Below are positions 1 through 7,863 of a DNA stretch of 42,050 bases, piece by piece. Location: NCBI RefSeq assembly GCF_001636695.1, contig NZ_LGEL01000047.1, positions 1 to 42,050 on the forward strand. Direction: 5' to 3'. The number at the start of each line of letters is the position of its first letter. Position 1 is the first letter of the stretch. The notes under the pieces were generated by a model. The model did not search any database, was not told the DNA's origin, and saw only the letters and a program-made list of their open reading frames with translations. The position numbers and the translations under genes are program-made. Source of the DNA: Pedobacter panaciterrae. GTDB taxonomy: Bacteria; Bacteroidota; Bacteroidia; Sphingobacteriales; Sphingobacteriaceae.

Positions 1-19
1 AGATGTGTATAAGAGACAG
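1..19. other. Tn5 mosaic-end adapter remnant
   Basis: The first 19 bases are AGATGTGTATAAGAGACAG, which is exactly the Tn5 transposase mosaic end used in tagmentation libraries. Genomic sequence starts at about base 20, only 17 bases before the first gene. This is untrimmed adapter at a contig end and not a biological transposon. Confidence 0.95.
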
Positions 20-36
20 ATAATAAATATTTAACA

Positions 37-348
37 ATGTACGCAATAGTAAATATAGCAGGACAGCAATTCAAAGTTGCAAAAGACCAGCACCTTTTTG
101 TACACCGTTTGCAAGGAGATGAAGGCGCTAGTATTGAATTTGACAATGTATTGTTGGTTGAAGATGGTGGTAAAATCTCTGTAGGAGCTCCTGCATTGAA
201 AGGTGCTACGGTTTCAGCTAAAATCGTGTCTCATTTAAAAGGTGATAAAGTAATCGTTTTCAAAAAGAAACGTAGAAAAGGTTACAAAAAGAAAAACGGT
301 CACCGTCAGTATTTCACCAAAATCCAGATTTCTGGTATCAGTTTATAA
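37..348 (+). CDS. rplU: 50S ribosomal protein L21
   Basis: This is a structural protein of the large ribosomal subunit that binds 23S rRNA. The 103-residue length is normal for the family. The protein starts [14 protein letters not shown], the usual L21 opening, and carries the very basic loop [18 protein letters not shown] (about residues 73-90) before the end QISGISL. The L27 gene follows 58 bases downstream on the same strand, which is the standard rplU-rpmA order. The promoter lies outside the window because the contig begins 17 genomic bases upstream. Confidence 0.97.
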   Translation: MYAIVNIAGQQFKVAKDQHLFVHRLQGDEGASIEFDNVLLVEDGGKISVGAPALKGATVSAKIVSHLKGDKVIVFKKKRRKGYKKKNGHRQYFTKIQISGISL

Positions 349-406
349 TTAGTTGTTAAACAAAGATTACCAGGTTAAACAGGTAATTAATAAAATATAA
401 AACAAG

Positions 407-823
407 ATGGCACATAAAAAAGGAGCCGGTAGTTCGAGAAACGGACGCGAGTCGCATAGCAAACGTTTAGGTATCAAAATATTTGGTGGTCAGGAAGCTA
501 TCGCTGGAAACATTTTAGTACGTCAGCGTGGTACAAAACACCATCCAGATAAAGGAGTAGGTATTGGTAAAGACCATACTTTATTCGCTTTAGTTGATGG
601 TACTGTAATCTTCAAAAAGAAACAAGATAATAAATCATATGTTTCTGTGTTACCTACAGTAGCTAAAGAAGTTGTAGAAAAAGCGCCTGCAAAAAAAGCA
701 CCTGCTAAGAAAGCTGCTGCACCTGCAAAGGAAGCTGTTGCTGAAAAAGCACCTGCAAAAAAAGCACCTGCGAAAAAAGCTGTTAAAGCTGAAGTAGAAG
801 CTAAAGCAGATTCTGCAGAATAG
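407..823 (+). CDS. rpmA: 50S ribosomal protein L27 with Lys/Ala/Pro tail
   Basis: L27 is a large-subunit protein whose N-terminus reaches the peptidyl-transferase centre. Residues 1-85 are a complete L27 ([20 protein letters not shown], then [21 protein letters not shown], written here in pieces because it is the conserved core). Most L27 proteins end near residue 85-95, but this one continues to 138. From about residue 87 the tail is built of [12 protein letters not shown]-type repeats, with an acidic end ([10 protein letters not shown]). The N-terminus starts directly at MAHKKG, so no Firmicutes-type cleavable leader is present. It is co-transcribed with rplU and ends at a strong terminator. 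Confidence 0.96.
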   Translation: MAHKKGAGSSRNGRESHSKRLGIKIFGGQEAIAGNILVRQRGTKHHPDKGVGIGKDHTLFALVDGTVIFKKKQDNKSYVSVLPTVAKEVVEKAPAKKAPAKKAAAPAKEAVAEKAPAKKAPAKKAVKAEVEAKADSAE

Positions 824-840
824 TAAGATATTTACTTTAC

Positions 841-880
841 AAAAAAAAGGGTCTCAGCATTTGTTGAGACCCTTTTTTTT
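841..880 (+). terminator. Rho-independent terminator after rpmA
   Basis: The stem GGGTCTCA (849-856) pairs with TGAGACCC (865-872) across an 8-base loop. It is flanked by eight A on the left and eight T on the right, so the stem can extend to 16 bp. The symmetry means it could terminate transcription from either strand. It lies 25 bases after the rpmA stop. Confidence 0.92.
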
Positions 881-948
881 AAAGTAATATTTTTGTTGAT
901 CTTCTTTATTAGGGACAGATAGGTGGTACAAATGACTATAATTGTAAA

Positions 949-1878
949 ATGATAAAGTTTATAAGTACCAGATTCTTCGTGCCTTTTTTACTAATGTTTT
1001 TTTGTTTAACTACGCTTAACGCTCAGGTTGTTAAAATTGCGACCTATAACATCCGGATGGATGCAGCAAGCGATGTTAAGCAAGGCGATGGATGGAAGCA
1101 ACGTTATATTCCACTAACGCAATTGATCAAATATCATGATTTTGATATTTTTGGATCTCAGGAAGTATTGCAAAATCAACTGGAAGATATGCTTGGACAG
1201 TTGAACGAATATACCTACGTTGGTGTTGGTCGTGAAGATGGTGCAAAGAAGGGCGAATATGCCCCTATCTTTTATAAAAAGGATAAGTTTCAGGTGCTGA
1301 AAAGCGGTACTTTCTGGTTGTCAGAAAATACTGCAGCACCAAATAAAGGATGGGATGCCGTATTGCCAAGAATTTGTACATGGGGCTTGTTCCGCGATTT
1401 GAAAACCAAAAAGAAATTTATGTTTTTTAATACCCATTTTGATCACGTTGGCGTTAAGGCGAGATTGGAAAGTGCAAAGCTTATCATGGCCAAAATAAAA
1501 GAGATCGGAGGAACGAATATCCCAGCTGTTCTTACGGGTGATTTTAATGTAGACCAGCTTAGTGAAAGCTACAAGGTGATTGATGAATCAGGCTTACTGA
1601 AAGATTCATTTGAAATGACTGATGCGCCTTATGCTTTAAATGGAACCTTTAATAACTTTAGGAGTAATGCGATAACGGCAAGCCGTATTGATCATATCTT
1701 TTTAACAAAACAATTCAAGGTAAAGCGTTATGGTGTTCTAACAGATACTTACCATACCCTGGATGATTCAAATGTAGCATTTAATCCTGCTACTGCCCCT
1801 AAAGAGCTGAAACTACAAAATTCGCAGGCAAGAGTTCCTTCGGATCATTATCCGGTAACGATTATTGTAGAATTTTAG
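949..1878 (+). CDS. Secreted endonuclease/exonuclease/phosphatase-family protein
   Basis: This 309-residue protein has an N-terminal signal peptide (hydrophobic stretch FFVPFLLMFFCLTTLNA, likely cleavage near residue 25), so it acts outside the cytoplasm. The mature part has the metal-dependent EEP fold: KIATYNIRM with Asn34, GSQEVL with Glu72, LTGDFNVDQ near residue 205, SRIDHIFL, and the C-terminal PSDHYPV with the catalytic Asp-His pair. The family includes DNases, sphingomyelinases and inositol or sugar phosphatases, and nothing here fixes the substrate. It is a single-gene unit that converges on the XRE regulator gene with a 2-base gap. Confidence 0.88.
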   Translation: MIKFISTRFFVPFLLMFFCLTTLNAQVVKIATYNIRMDAASDVKQGDGWKQRYIPLTQLIKYHDFDIFGSQEVLQNQLEDMLGQLNEYTYVGVGREDGAKKGEYAPIFYKKDKFQVLKSGTFWLSENTAAPNKGWDAVLPRICTWGLFRDLKTKKKFMFFNTHFDHVGVKARLESAKLIMAKIKEIGGTNIPAVLTGDFNVDQLSESYKVIDESGLLKDSFEMTDAPYALNGTFNNFRSNAITASRIDHIFLTKQFKVKRYGVLTDTYHTLDDSNVAFNPATAPKELKLQNSQARVPSDHYPVTIIVEF

Positions 1879-1880
1879 AA

Positions 1881-2255
1881 TTATTCTGGATGGTTTCCTT
1901 TGAGTTTTTGGGTCTTAATTTCAATTAACTCTTGCTCAAAGGTTTCTATTGCTTTTTTAAAGCCTGCCAGAGATTTTTCAAGGCTGCTAATTAGGGATTG
2001 AGCGTTGTTAACTGATTCGATGTTTTCCAGGTTATATTGTTCTCCATGCAAGATCCATTCATAGCTTTTGCTATAATATCTGGCGATCAAATGTAGTGTG
2101 TCAAAAGACGGGAATTGATTCCCTAATTCTATCTGCGAATAATTACTCCTTGATATATTCAGTATATTAGCTATAACCGCTTGAGACAGATTATGCTCTA
2201 TTCGCAAATTTTTGATCCTTTCTCCAACGTGTACTTTTGACAGTATTTCTTGCAT
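1881..2255 (-). CDS. XRE-family helix-turn-helix regulator
   Basis: This 124-residue protein has a Cro/C1-type DNA-binding domain at about residues 12-70: RIKNLRIEHNLSQAVIANI, then the recognition helix region SRSNYSQIELG and the following helices to EWILHG. The C-terminal part (about 80-118) is rich in Leu, Glu and Lys and looks like a short coiled coil, probably for dimerisation. It is divergent from the DHp-REC gene with a 210-base region between them, so it may control that gene or itself. No operator could be singled out. Confidence 0.88.
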   Translation of the reverse strand: MQEILSKVHVGERIKNLRIEHNLSQAVIANILNISRSNYSQIELGNQFPSFDTLHLIARYYSKSYEWILHGEQYNLENIESVNNAQSLISSLEKSLAGFKKAIETFEQELIEIKTQKLKGNHPE

Positions 2256-2465
2256 AGCTGATTTATATTGTGTTAATTTGTATATGGTTGAATTAGAAAC
2301 CCATAAGCCGGTTGCAAAATCTAAACCATAAATGAATTTGAATAATTATTAGGGTGAAATTGCACAATTGACTTTACGAGTATTAAGCCGAAACTTGTAA
2401 AACGATTAAAAAATCTGTATGAAAAATGAATTTTGGGCAATATAATAGTTTAGATAAGATTAACA

Positions 2466-3428
2466 ATGCTGATTAATAGTGTATGGGAGCATTCATCTTG
2501 TTCATTTTTTCTAATCGACAGAAAATTTGAATTATTATTTTTCAAAATTGTTCCTGATAATAATTTAAGGGAATTTATTACTTGTTTTCCCAAAGTTGGG
2601 GACAATGTTGAGGAAATAATTACGCAAATTTATAAATATAAATTCCTAAAGCTACTCAAAAAGTGTTTTAATAATAATTGTTACAGTACTGAGGTAAGGA
2701 TTCCGGCAGAAGATGGCGGCTTAGATTTATCCTTCCAAATCGTGTTTACTCCGCTAGTTAGAGATAGTGCGGAATGTGTGGTTTGTACTGTTATAAAGAA
2801 CCACCAGAGCCTGGATCATTTAAGAAAATTAAACGATTATTCTCACCTTACTTCTCACCAATTACGCTCGCTTACTGCAAATGTATCCAGTTTGTTTAAT
2901 ATCACAAGTTATAGCCGATTGGATGGTTATGATATTTCAAAGATTAATCAGTTGCTGAGTGATGTTAATTATCAGGCAAAAAAGTTAGAAGAGGCAATTA
3001 AAGAGCTTTGTATTTCCCTTGGGAAGCCTGAAAATAACAGCTTATTAGAAAGTGAAATTATTGACCAGAGGAAAAAGCATGTAGTGCTTGTTGATGATGA
3101 TTTGATGACGATTAAAGTGCATCAGGCATTGATAAGAAATCAGCATAAAGAAAAGCAGGTTGTTTTATTCAACAAGCCCGAAAATGCATTTGATTACATC
3201 AGACAAAACAAACCGGATCTCATTCTGTTGGATTTACACATGCCTAATATTGATGGGCTTGAATTTCTGCAGAAGTTGGACGAAAACAATATTTTTATTG
3301 ATGTTGTTATCGTCTCTTCATCTGTTGATCCCTTAGATAGAACAATTGCCAATTCGTTTTCTTTTGTGAAAGATTTTGTAGCAAAGCCACTCACACATGA
3401 GAAGGTAAAACTGATATTTAGTAATTAG
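2466..3428 (+). CDS. Kinase-like DHp domain fused to REC, no ATPase domain
   Basis: This is a 320-residue cytoplasmic signalling protein. Residues 1-110 look like a PAS-type sensor domain (SSCSFFLIDRKFELLFF, later FQIVFTPLVRD). Residues 120-185 resemble a histidine-kinase dimerisation helix pair, with SHQLRSLTANVSSLF giving a candidate phospho-His at 131. The next domain is a receiver at about 203-318: acidic pocket VLVDDD (210-212), phospho-Asp256 in LILLDLHMP, Ser at 284-286 and Lys308 in VAKPL. Between DHp and REC there is only a linker of about 20 residues; the N, G1 and G2 boxes of a kinase ATPase domain are absent. It therefore cannot autophosphorylate alone and may shuttle phosphate from a partner kinase. 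A zinc-ribbon ORF starts 1 base after its stop. Confidence 0.8.
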   Translation: MLINSVWEHSSCSFFLIDRKFELLFFKIVPDNNLREFITCFPKVGDNVEEIITQIYKYKFLKLLKKCFNNNCYSTEVRIPAEDGGLDLSFQIVFTPLVRDSAECVVCTVIKNHQSLDHLRKLNDYSHLTSHQLRSLTANVSSLFNITSYSRLDGYDISKINQLLSDVNYQAKKLEEAIKELCISLGKPENNSLLESEIIDQRKKHVVLVDDDLMTIKVHQALIRNQHKEKQVVLFNKPENAFDYIRQNKPDLILLDLHMPNIDGLEFLQKLDENNIFIDVVIVSSSVDPLDRTIANSFSFVKDFVAKPLTHEKVKLIFSN

Positions 3429-3429
3429 A

Positions 3430-3609
3430 ATGGTTTTTGTTAATAAGACAAAGAAAAATCAGCAGCAGATAACTACTTGTCCTTTATGCCATGGCGAATA
3501 CTTGTTGAGGACCCGAAGAGGGATTTTACTTAAATCCCTGACGAATTGGGCAAATCTAAAAAGATACAGGTGTATGAAGTGTCATTCTACTATTTATACT
3601 CTAGATTAA
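3430..3609 (+). CDS. Small zinc-ribbon protein (59 aa)
   Basis: This short ORF starts with ATG one base after the stop of the DHp-REC gene, so translation is probably coupled. The 59-residue product reads MVFVNKTKKNQQQ, then CPLC, a basic middle (RTRRGILLKS) and CMKC near the end. Two CxxC knuckles about 30 residues apart are the pattern of a zinc ribbon. Its stop overlaps the end of the convergent polyprenyl synthase gene by four bases. No specific function can be given. The close coupling and the intact Cys pairs argue that it is real. Confidence 0.62.
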   Translation: MVFVNKTKKNQQQITTCPLCHGEYLLRTRRGILLKSLTNWANLKRYRCMKCHSTIYTLD

Positions 3610-4574
3610 TTTTCCCTGCTCATTAACTCATGGGCCAATTTAATAAGTTCCGATTTCCTCTGGTTTGCTATTTCAATTTTGTTTAGCGCCTTAAACGCAT
3701 TGTTGAGATAATCTTTCATCTGATCTGTAGCTAGTTCTCTTATCTTATAGTGGTGATATAGACTGGTGATCCGCTCAATTTTATCTTCAAGATTTCTGTT
3801 GGTAAATTGTTCATTAAGTTTAGTAAGGTCTTCAGCGCTTACAAGTTCCTGTAATTTTAGTAGCAGGTAGGTTTTTTTATTAGCGATAATATCACCTGCT
3901 ATCTGTTTTCCAAATTTCTCCGGATCACCAAATACATCCAAAATATCATCTTGCAATTGAAAAGCAATGCCTAGATTTTCCCCAAACGCATAAATAAGAT
4001 CGGCTTCTTCCGGTTTAGCTTTCGCAACAATTGCACCCAGTTTCATTGCTCCTCCTAACAAAACAGCGGTTTTAAGGCGTATCATATCAATGTACTCCCT
4101 AATACTTACATCACTGCGGCTTTCAAATTCCATATCAAGCTGCTGACCTTCGCAAACACCTTGTGCAGTTGCATTAAAAGTATCAAGTGCAGGTTTTAAG
4201 ATGTTTACATCAACATTTGTAATGTGCTTGTTGGCCTCAACCATCATTACATCACCACTCAATATAGCAGTATTGGTACCCCATTTTTCATGTACGGTTT
4301 GCTTGCCTCTTCTAAGTGGGGCATTATCCATAATATCATCATGAATAAGTGTAAAGTTGTGGAATGTTTCAATGGCCATAGCTGCCGGCAATGCTTTAAT
4401 AATATCACCACTAAATAGATCAACCGCCATCAATAGCATGGTTGGCCTCACTCTTTTGCCACCTAAGCTCATAATATAGCTTATGGGCTCATATAAGTTA
4501 CCGGGATATGTTGGATATTGGATTTCGCTTATTGCTTGTTCTACGTGCTCTAATAATTCTGAAGGAGAATGCAT
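3606..4574 (-). CDS. Polyprenyl (trans-prenyl) diphosphate synthase
   Basis: This enzyme condenses isopentenyl diphosphate with allylic diphosphates to make linear prenyl chains, for quinone side chains or other isoprenoids. It is 322 residues long, usual for the family. Both aspartate-rich Mg-binding motifs are present: DDIMD at 79-83, followed by PLRRG, and DDILD at 209-213 in FQLQDDILDVFGD. GGKRVRP at 38-44 is the diphosphate-binding region. Product chain length cannot be fixed from sequence by eye (FPP, GGPP or longer are possible). It lies 18 bases after rnr on the same strand, so the two probably form an operon. Confidence 0.93.
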   Translation of the reverse strand: MHSPSELLEHVEQAISEIQYPTYPGNLYEPISYIMSLGGKRVRPTMLLMAVDLFSGDIIKALPAAMAIETFHNFTLIHDDIMDNAPLRRGKQTVHEKWGTNTAILSGDVMMVEANKHITNVDVNILKPALDTFNATAQGVCEGQQLDMEFESRSDVSIREYIDMIRLKTAVLLGGAMKLGAIVAKAKPEEADLIYAFGENLGIAFQLQDDILDVFGDPEKFGKQIAGDIIANKKTYLLLKLQELVSAEDLTKLNEQFTNRNLEDKIERITSLYHHYKIRELATDQMKDYLNNAFKALNKIEIANQRKSELIKLAHELMSREN

Positions 4575-4592
4575 TCTTTTTATTGTTGTTAT

Positions 4593-6725
4593 CTAATCCT
4601 GTACTAAAATGAAATCTATTTGACGTTTAGCCAGATCTACTTTCTTTACTTTTACTTTTACCTCGTCGCCCAATTGGTACTTTTTCTTTTTGCGCTGACC
4701 AACTATACAGTAGTTCTTTTCATCCAATACGTAGAAATCATCAGATATGTCACGAAGTCTGATCATTCCCTCGCATTTATTTTCAATGATCTCCACATAC
4801 ATACCCCATTCCGTAACACCTGAAATAATGCCAAGAAATGTGTTTCCTATGTTCTCTTCAAGATACTCTGCCTGCTTATATTTTATCGAAGCACGCTCTG
4901 CATCTGCGGCGCGTTTTTCCATTGTTGAAGAATGAGAAGCTGCTATTTCATATTCTTCTTCGTTCGCCGATTTTTCGTTATTTAAATATGCGGCCAGAAG
5001 TCTGTGTACCATAACATCAGGATATCTCCTGATAGGGGACGTGAAATGAGTATAGTGGTCAAAAGCAAGTCCATAATGACTTGTCTTTTTTGTAGTATAA
5101 ACTGCTTTTGCCATAGAGCGGATGGCAAGTTGTGTTAATACGTTCTGTTCTTTTTTCCCTTCAACATCTTCCATCAGGTAGTTTAAAGATTTTGCAATCT
5201 CTTTATCTGATTTCATATTGATCTTGTAACCAAAACGTGCTGCAAAAAGTGCAAAATTACCCAGATTTTCGAGGTTAGGGGAGTCGTGAGAACGATATAC
5301 AAAAGTATATTTCTGTTTGCCCTTACCTTTTTTGGCAATAAACTCAGCTACTTTCTTATTAGCAAGAAGCATAAAATCTTCTATAAGTTTATGGGCATCT
5401 TTACGTTCTTTTACATACACCCCAATTGGTTTGCCTGTATCATCAAGTTTAAATTTAACCTCAGTACTTTCAAAACTGATGGCTCCATTTTTAAACTTCC
5501 TGTCGCGCAGTATATAAGCCAGTTCGTTAAGTTTTAGAATTTCATCAGCATAATCGCCTTCCTTATTTTCAATAACTTCCTGTGCCTCTTCATAGCTGAA
5601 GCGTCTGTTCGAATGAATAACTGTGCGGCCAAACCATTCAGTAATTATGTTTGCTTTTTCATCAAGTTCAAAGACAGCTGCAAAGCACAGTTTATCTTCA
5701 TTTGGCCGTAATGAGCAAACACCATTACTTAAGCGTTCAGGAAGCATAGGGATCACACGATCTACCAGATATACTGAGGTAGCTCTCGAATAAGCTTCTT
5801 TATCTAAATGGCTGTTAGGTATAACATAGTGAGATACATCGGCAATGTGAACACCTATTTCATAATTCCCATTAGGTAACGTTTTAAATGATATGGCATC
5901 ATCAAAGTCCTTGGCGTCTGCAGGGTCAATGGTGAATGTGATGGTTTCTCTAAAATCCTTGCGCCCTTTTAAGTCGGCAGCAGTAATTTCTTCGGGTATA
6001 GCATTCGCTTCTTTTTCAACCTCAGGTGGGAATACCAGTGGAAAGCCAAACTGAGCAAGGATAGCATTCATTTCTGTGTTATTCTCGCCCTGCTCACCAA
6101 GTATAGTAGTTATTTTTCCAATTGGATTCTTGGCGCCTTCGGGCCAATCTGTAATGCTTACCTGTACTTTTTGTCCATTTTTAGCACCGTTAAGATCGCT
6201 TAAAGGAACAAATATATCGTGAAGCATTTTGCGGTCGTCAATATTTACAAAAGCAAAACGATCGGAGATCTTTATTACGCCAATGAAATCGGTTTTTGCA
6301 CGGGTGATGATTTCAACTACTTCACCTTCATTTTTACGACCACTTTTTTTGGCGTATATATAAACTTTTACTGTATCACCATTCAACGCATTATGAAGTT
6401 TGCGTGCCGATACAAAAATATCTTTTTCAAACTCATCTTCAGGAACTACAAATGCAGAGCCGTCAGCAGTCATGTCTACTTTACCAACAACAAAGGTCTT
6501 CAAATCCTTCAGGCGGAATTTTCCTTTTTCAGGTTCTAAAAAAACACCCTTTCTCGACTGCTCTTTAAGCACCTCAAGAATTGTTTCTCTTGCCTCCGGA
6601 TCTGTTATATTTAATTTAGCTGAAACCTGTTTATAGTTTAGAGCCTCATTGCTGTTTTTTTCCAATACATCACTAATCAATTGTATTAAAACAAGTTCTA
6701 AGTGCGAAGATTTCTTTTTTGCCAT
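4593..6725 (-). CDS. rnr: Ribonuclease R
   Basis: RNase R is a processive 3'-5' exoribonuclease that degrades structured RNA. The 710-residue protein has an N-terminal winged-helix and cold-shock part (GKVDMTADGSAFVVP), the RNB catalytic domain with the metal-binding aspartates in TIDPADAKDFDDAISF (about residues 265-280), the RNB end signature HYTHFTSPIRRYPDVMVHRL, and a C-terminal S1 domain (about 625-705, FLGIISGVTEWGMYVEI). The start is placed at MAKKKSSH (6725). An in-frame ATG six codons upstream (6743) would add MIHIFI, which is atypical. The gene leads an operon with the prenyl synthase. Confidence 0.95.
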   Translation of the reverse strand: MAKKKSSHLELVLIQLISDVLEKNSNEALNYKQVSAKLNITDPEARETILEVLKEQSRKGVFLEPEKGKFRLKDLKTFVVGKVDMTADGSAFVVPEDEFEKDIFVSARKLHNALNGDTVKVYIYAKKSGRKNEGEVVEIITRAKTDFIGVIKISDRFAFVNIDDRKMLHDIFVPLSDLNGAKNGQKVQVSITDWPEGAKNPIGKITTILGEQGENNTEMNAILAQFGFPLVFPPEVEKEANAIPEEITAADLKGRKDFRETITFTIDPADAKDFDDAISFKTLPNGNYEIGVHIADVSHYVIPNSHLDKEAYSRATSVYLVDRVIPMLPERLSNGVCSLRPNEDKLCFAAVFELDEKANIITEWFGRTVIHSNRRFSYEEAQEVIENKEGDYADEILKLNELAYILRDRKFKNGAISFESTEVKFKLDDTGKPIGVYVKERKDAHKLIEDFMLLANKKVAEFIAKKGKGKQKYTFVYRSHDSPNLENLGNFALFAARFGYKINMKSDKEIAKSLNYLMEDVEGKKEQNVLTQLAIRSMAKAVYTTKKTSHYGLAFDHYTHFTSPIRRYPDVMVHRLLAAYLNNEKSANEEEYEIAASHSSTMEKRAADAERASIKYKQAEYLEENIGNTFLGIISGVTEWGMYVEIIENKCEGMIRLRDISDDFYVLDEKNYCIVGQRKKKKYQLGDEVKVKVKKVDLAKRQIDFILVQD

Positions 6726-6756
6726 AATAAAAATATGAATCACCCGAAGGTAACAA

Positions 6757-6791
6757 TTTGAAGTGATAGATTGTTGTATTTTGTACCTTTG
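6757..6791 (+). promoter_or_regulatory. Promoter of the mscS-type gene
   Basis: A Bacteroidota-type promoter: -33 element TTTG at 6757-6760, a 23-base spacer and -7 element TACCTTTG at 6784-6791. The predicted transcript starts near 6797, giving a leader of about 40 bases before the ATG at 6837. The long spacer makes it a moderate match. Confidence 0.55.
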
Positions 6792-6836
6792 ATTGGGTAG
6801 CTTAGTGTTAAAGCTTATTCCTATTTACAATATAAA

Positions 6837-7715
6837 ATGATAGAAGACAGAGAAAGAAAAACCGGCAAAGAATTACTGATGATTCTGATAAAGGCAGCAA
6901 TTTATTTGTTATTGGTTTATTTTTACATTAACAAACCTCAAATTTATATTGACTACCCACGTTTGGCAAGATTAACGAGTGGTTTGATGGTCTTTCTGGG
7001 ACCAAGCCTGGTAATCTCTATCGTTAGATGGGTAGTTATTTATTGGTATATTAAAAAGCATAAGTTTAAGAGTAACATTAAGGATAACTTTATTCTGGGC
7101 ATTAACAGGATTGAGTCAATATTAAACACAGTGTTTTTTATGTTGGCTTTAACCTCCTTCTGGGACGTGAAATTACAAGAACTGGTATTTAGTATCTCTA
7201 TCGTCGCTGCGGCATTAGCTGTTACTTTTAAAGATTATGTTGCCAATATGATCAATGGCTTAATTATCATGTTCTCAGATAGGCTTTCATTGGGAGACCA
7301 CATTAAGATTGGTGATCATGAGGGGAAAATACTAGACATCACACTCATCAATATGATTTTGCAAAATGAGGATAGTGATATGGTAATTATCCCCAATTCA
7401 CTGGCTTTTAGTTCTGTTATTGTAAACCAGTCTAAACAAAACATAAAAAAACTAAGCATTGAGTTTGATATGTCACTGGCTAATGGTTATACTCCCGAAT
7501 TTATAGAAAACCAATTGAATAAGGTTATTGAAAATTATGCTGACAATGTGATGCCGGAAGGACTTACCATTAAAACCATATCGATTAGCAAAGACGTTGT
7601 TGTTTTTAAAGCTATGATCTTATTGAAACGATACGATAAGGTTAAGGAAAGAGAGATAAGAAGAGCAATTAATACGGCATTAATCAGATTGTCGGCTGTT
7701 TTAAAGAAAGATTAG
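6837..7715 (+). CDS. Small-conductance mechanosensitive channel family protein
   Basis: This inner-membrane protein of 292 residues belongs to the MscS family, which opens on membrane tension to release solutes during osmotic downshift. Hydrophobic segments lie at about 13-33, 46-71, 89-108 and 114-146. The last is the pore helix and runs into the conserved beta domain: FKDYVANMINGLIIMFSDR, SLGDHIKIG, then DSDMVIIPNSLAFSSVIVN (about 179-197). The C-terminal third matches the cytoplasmic vestibule. It is a single gene facing the ABC ATPase gene across a repeat element. Confidence 0.9.
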   Translation: MIEDRERKTGKELLMILIKAAIYLLLVYFYINKPQIYIDYPRLARLTSGLMVFLGPSLVISIVRWVVIYWYIKKHKFKSNIKDNFILGINRIESILNTVFFMLALTSFWDVKLQELVFSISIVAAALAVTFKDYVANMINGLIIMFSDRLSLGDHIKIGDHEGKILDITLINMILQNEDSDMVIIPNSLAFSSVIVNQSKQNIKKLSIEFDMSLANGYTPEFIENQLNKVIENYADNVMPEGLTIKTISISKDVVVFKAMILLKRYDKVKEREIRRAINTALIRLSAVLKKD

Positions 7716-7717
7716 AA

Positions 7718-7856
7718 GCTGTGCTCCGTTATCTCGAAGTTGTGCTCCGTCATCTCGAAGTTGTGCTCCGTCATCTCGAACCGAAGGGAGAGATCTCTTG
7801 AATTATGGATGAACAACAGGTCTCTCGTCGCTGCGCTCTGTCGAGATGACGAGAGA
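7718..7856. repeat. Intergenic inverted repeat element, copy A
   Basis: This element fills the gap between two convergent genes. Three tandem 21-base units (7718-7738, 7739-7759, 7760-7780) share the sequence GTGCTCCGTCATCTCGAA; the second and third are identical and the first differs at two positions. The last unit runs into a left arm GTCATCTCGAACCGAAGGGA with GAGATCTCTTG, and an imperfect right arm ends in TCTGTCGAGATGACGAG (to about 7853). The arms can fold into a long hairpin, so it may also act as a terminator for both genes. It belongs to the same family as the copies near 18250 and 21550. Confidence 0.85.
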
Positions 7857-7863
7857 TTTGCAT

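Noticed and set aside
5286-6636. Several plus-strand frames inside rnr
   Set aside because: They are antisense shadows of a well-conserved RNase R gene with no protein features of their own.
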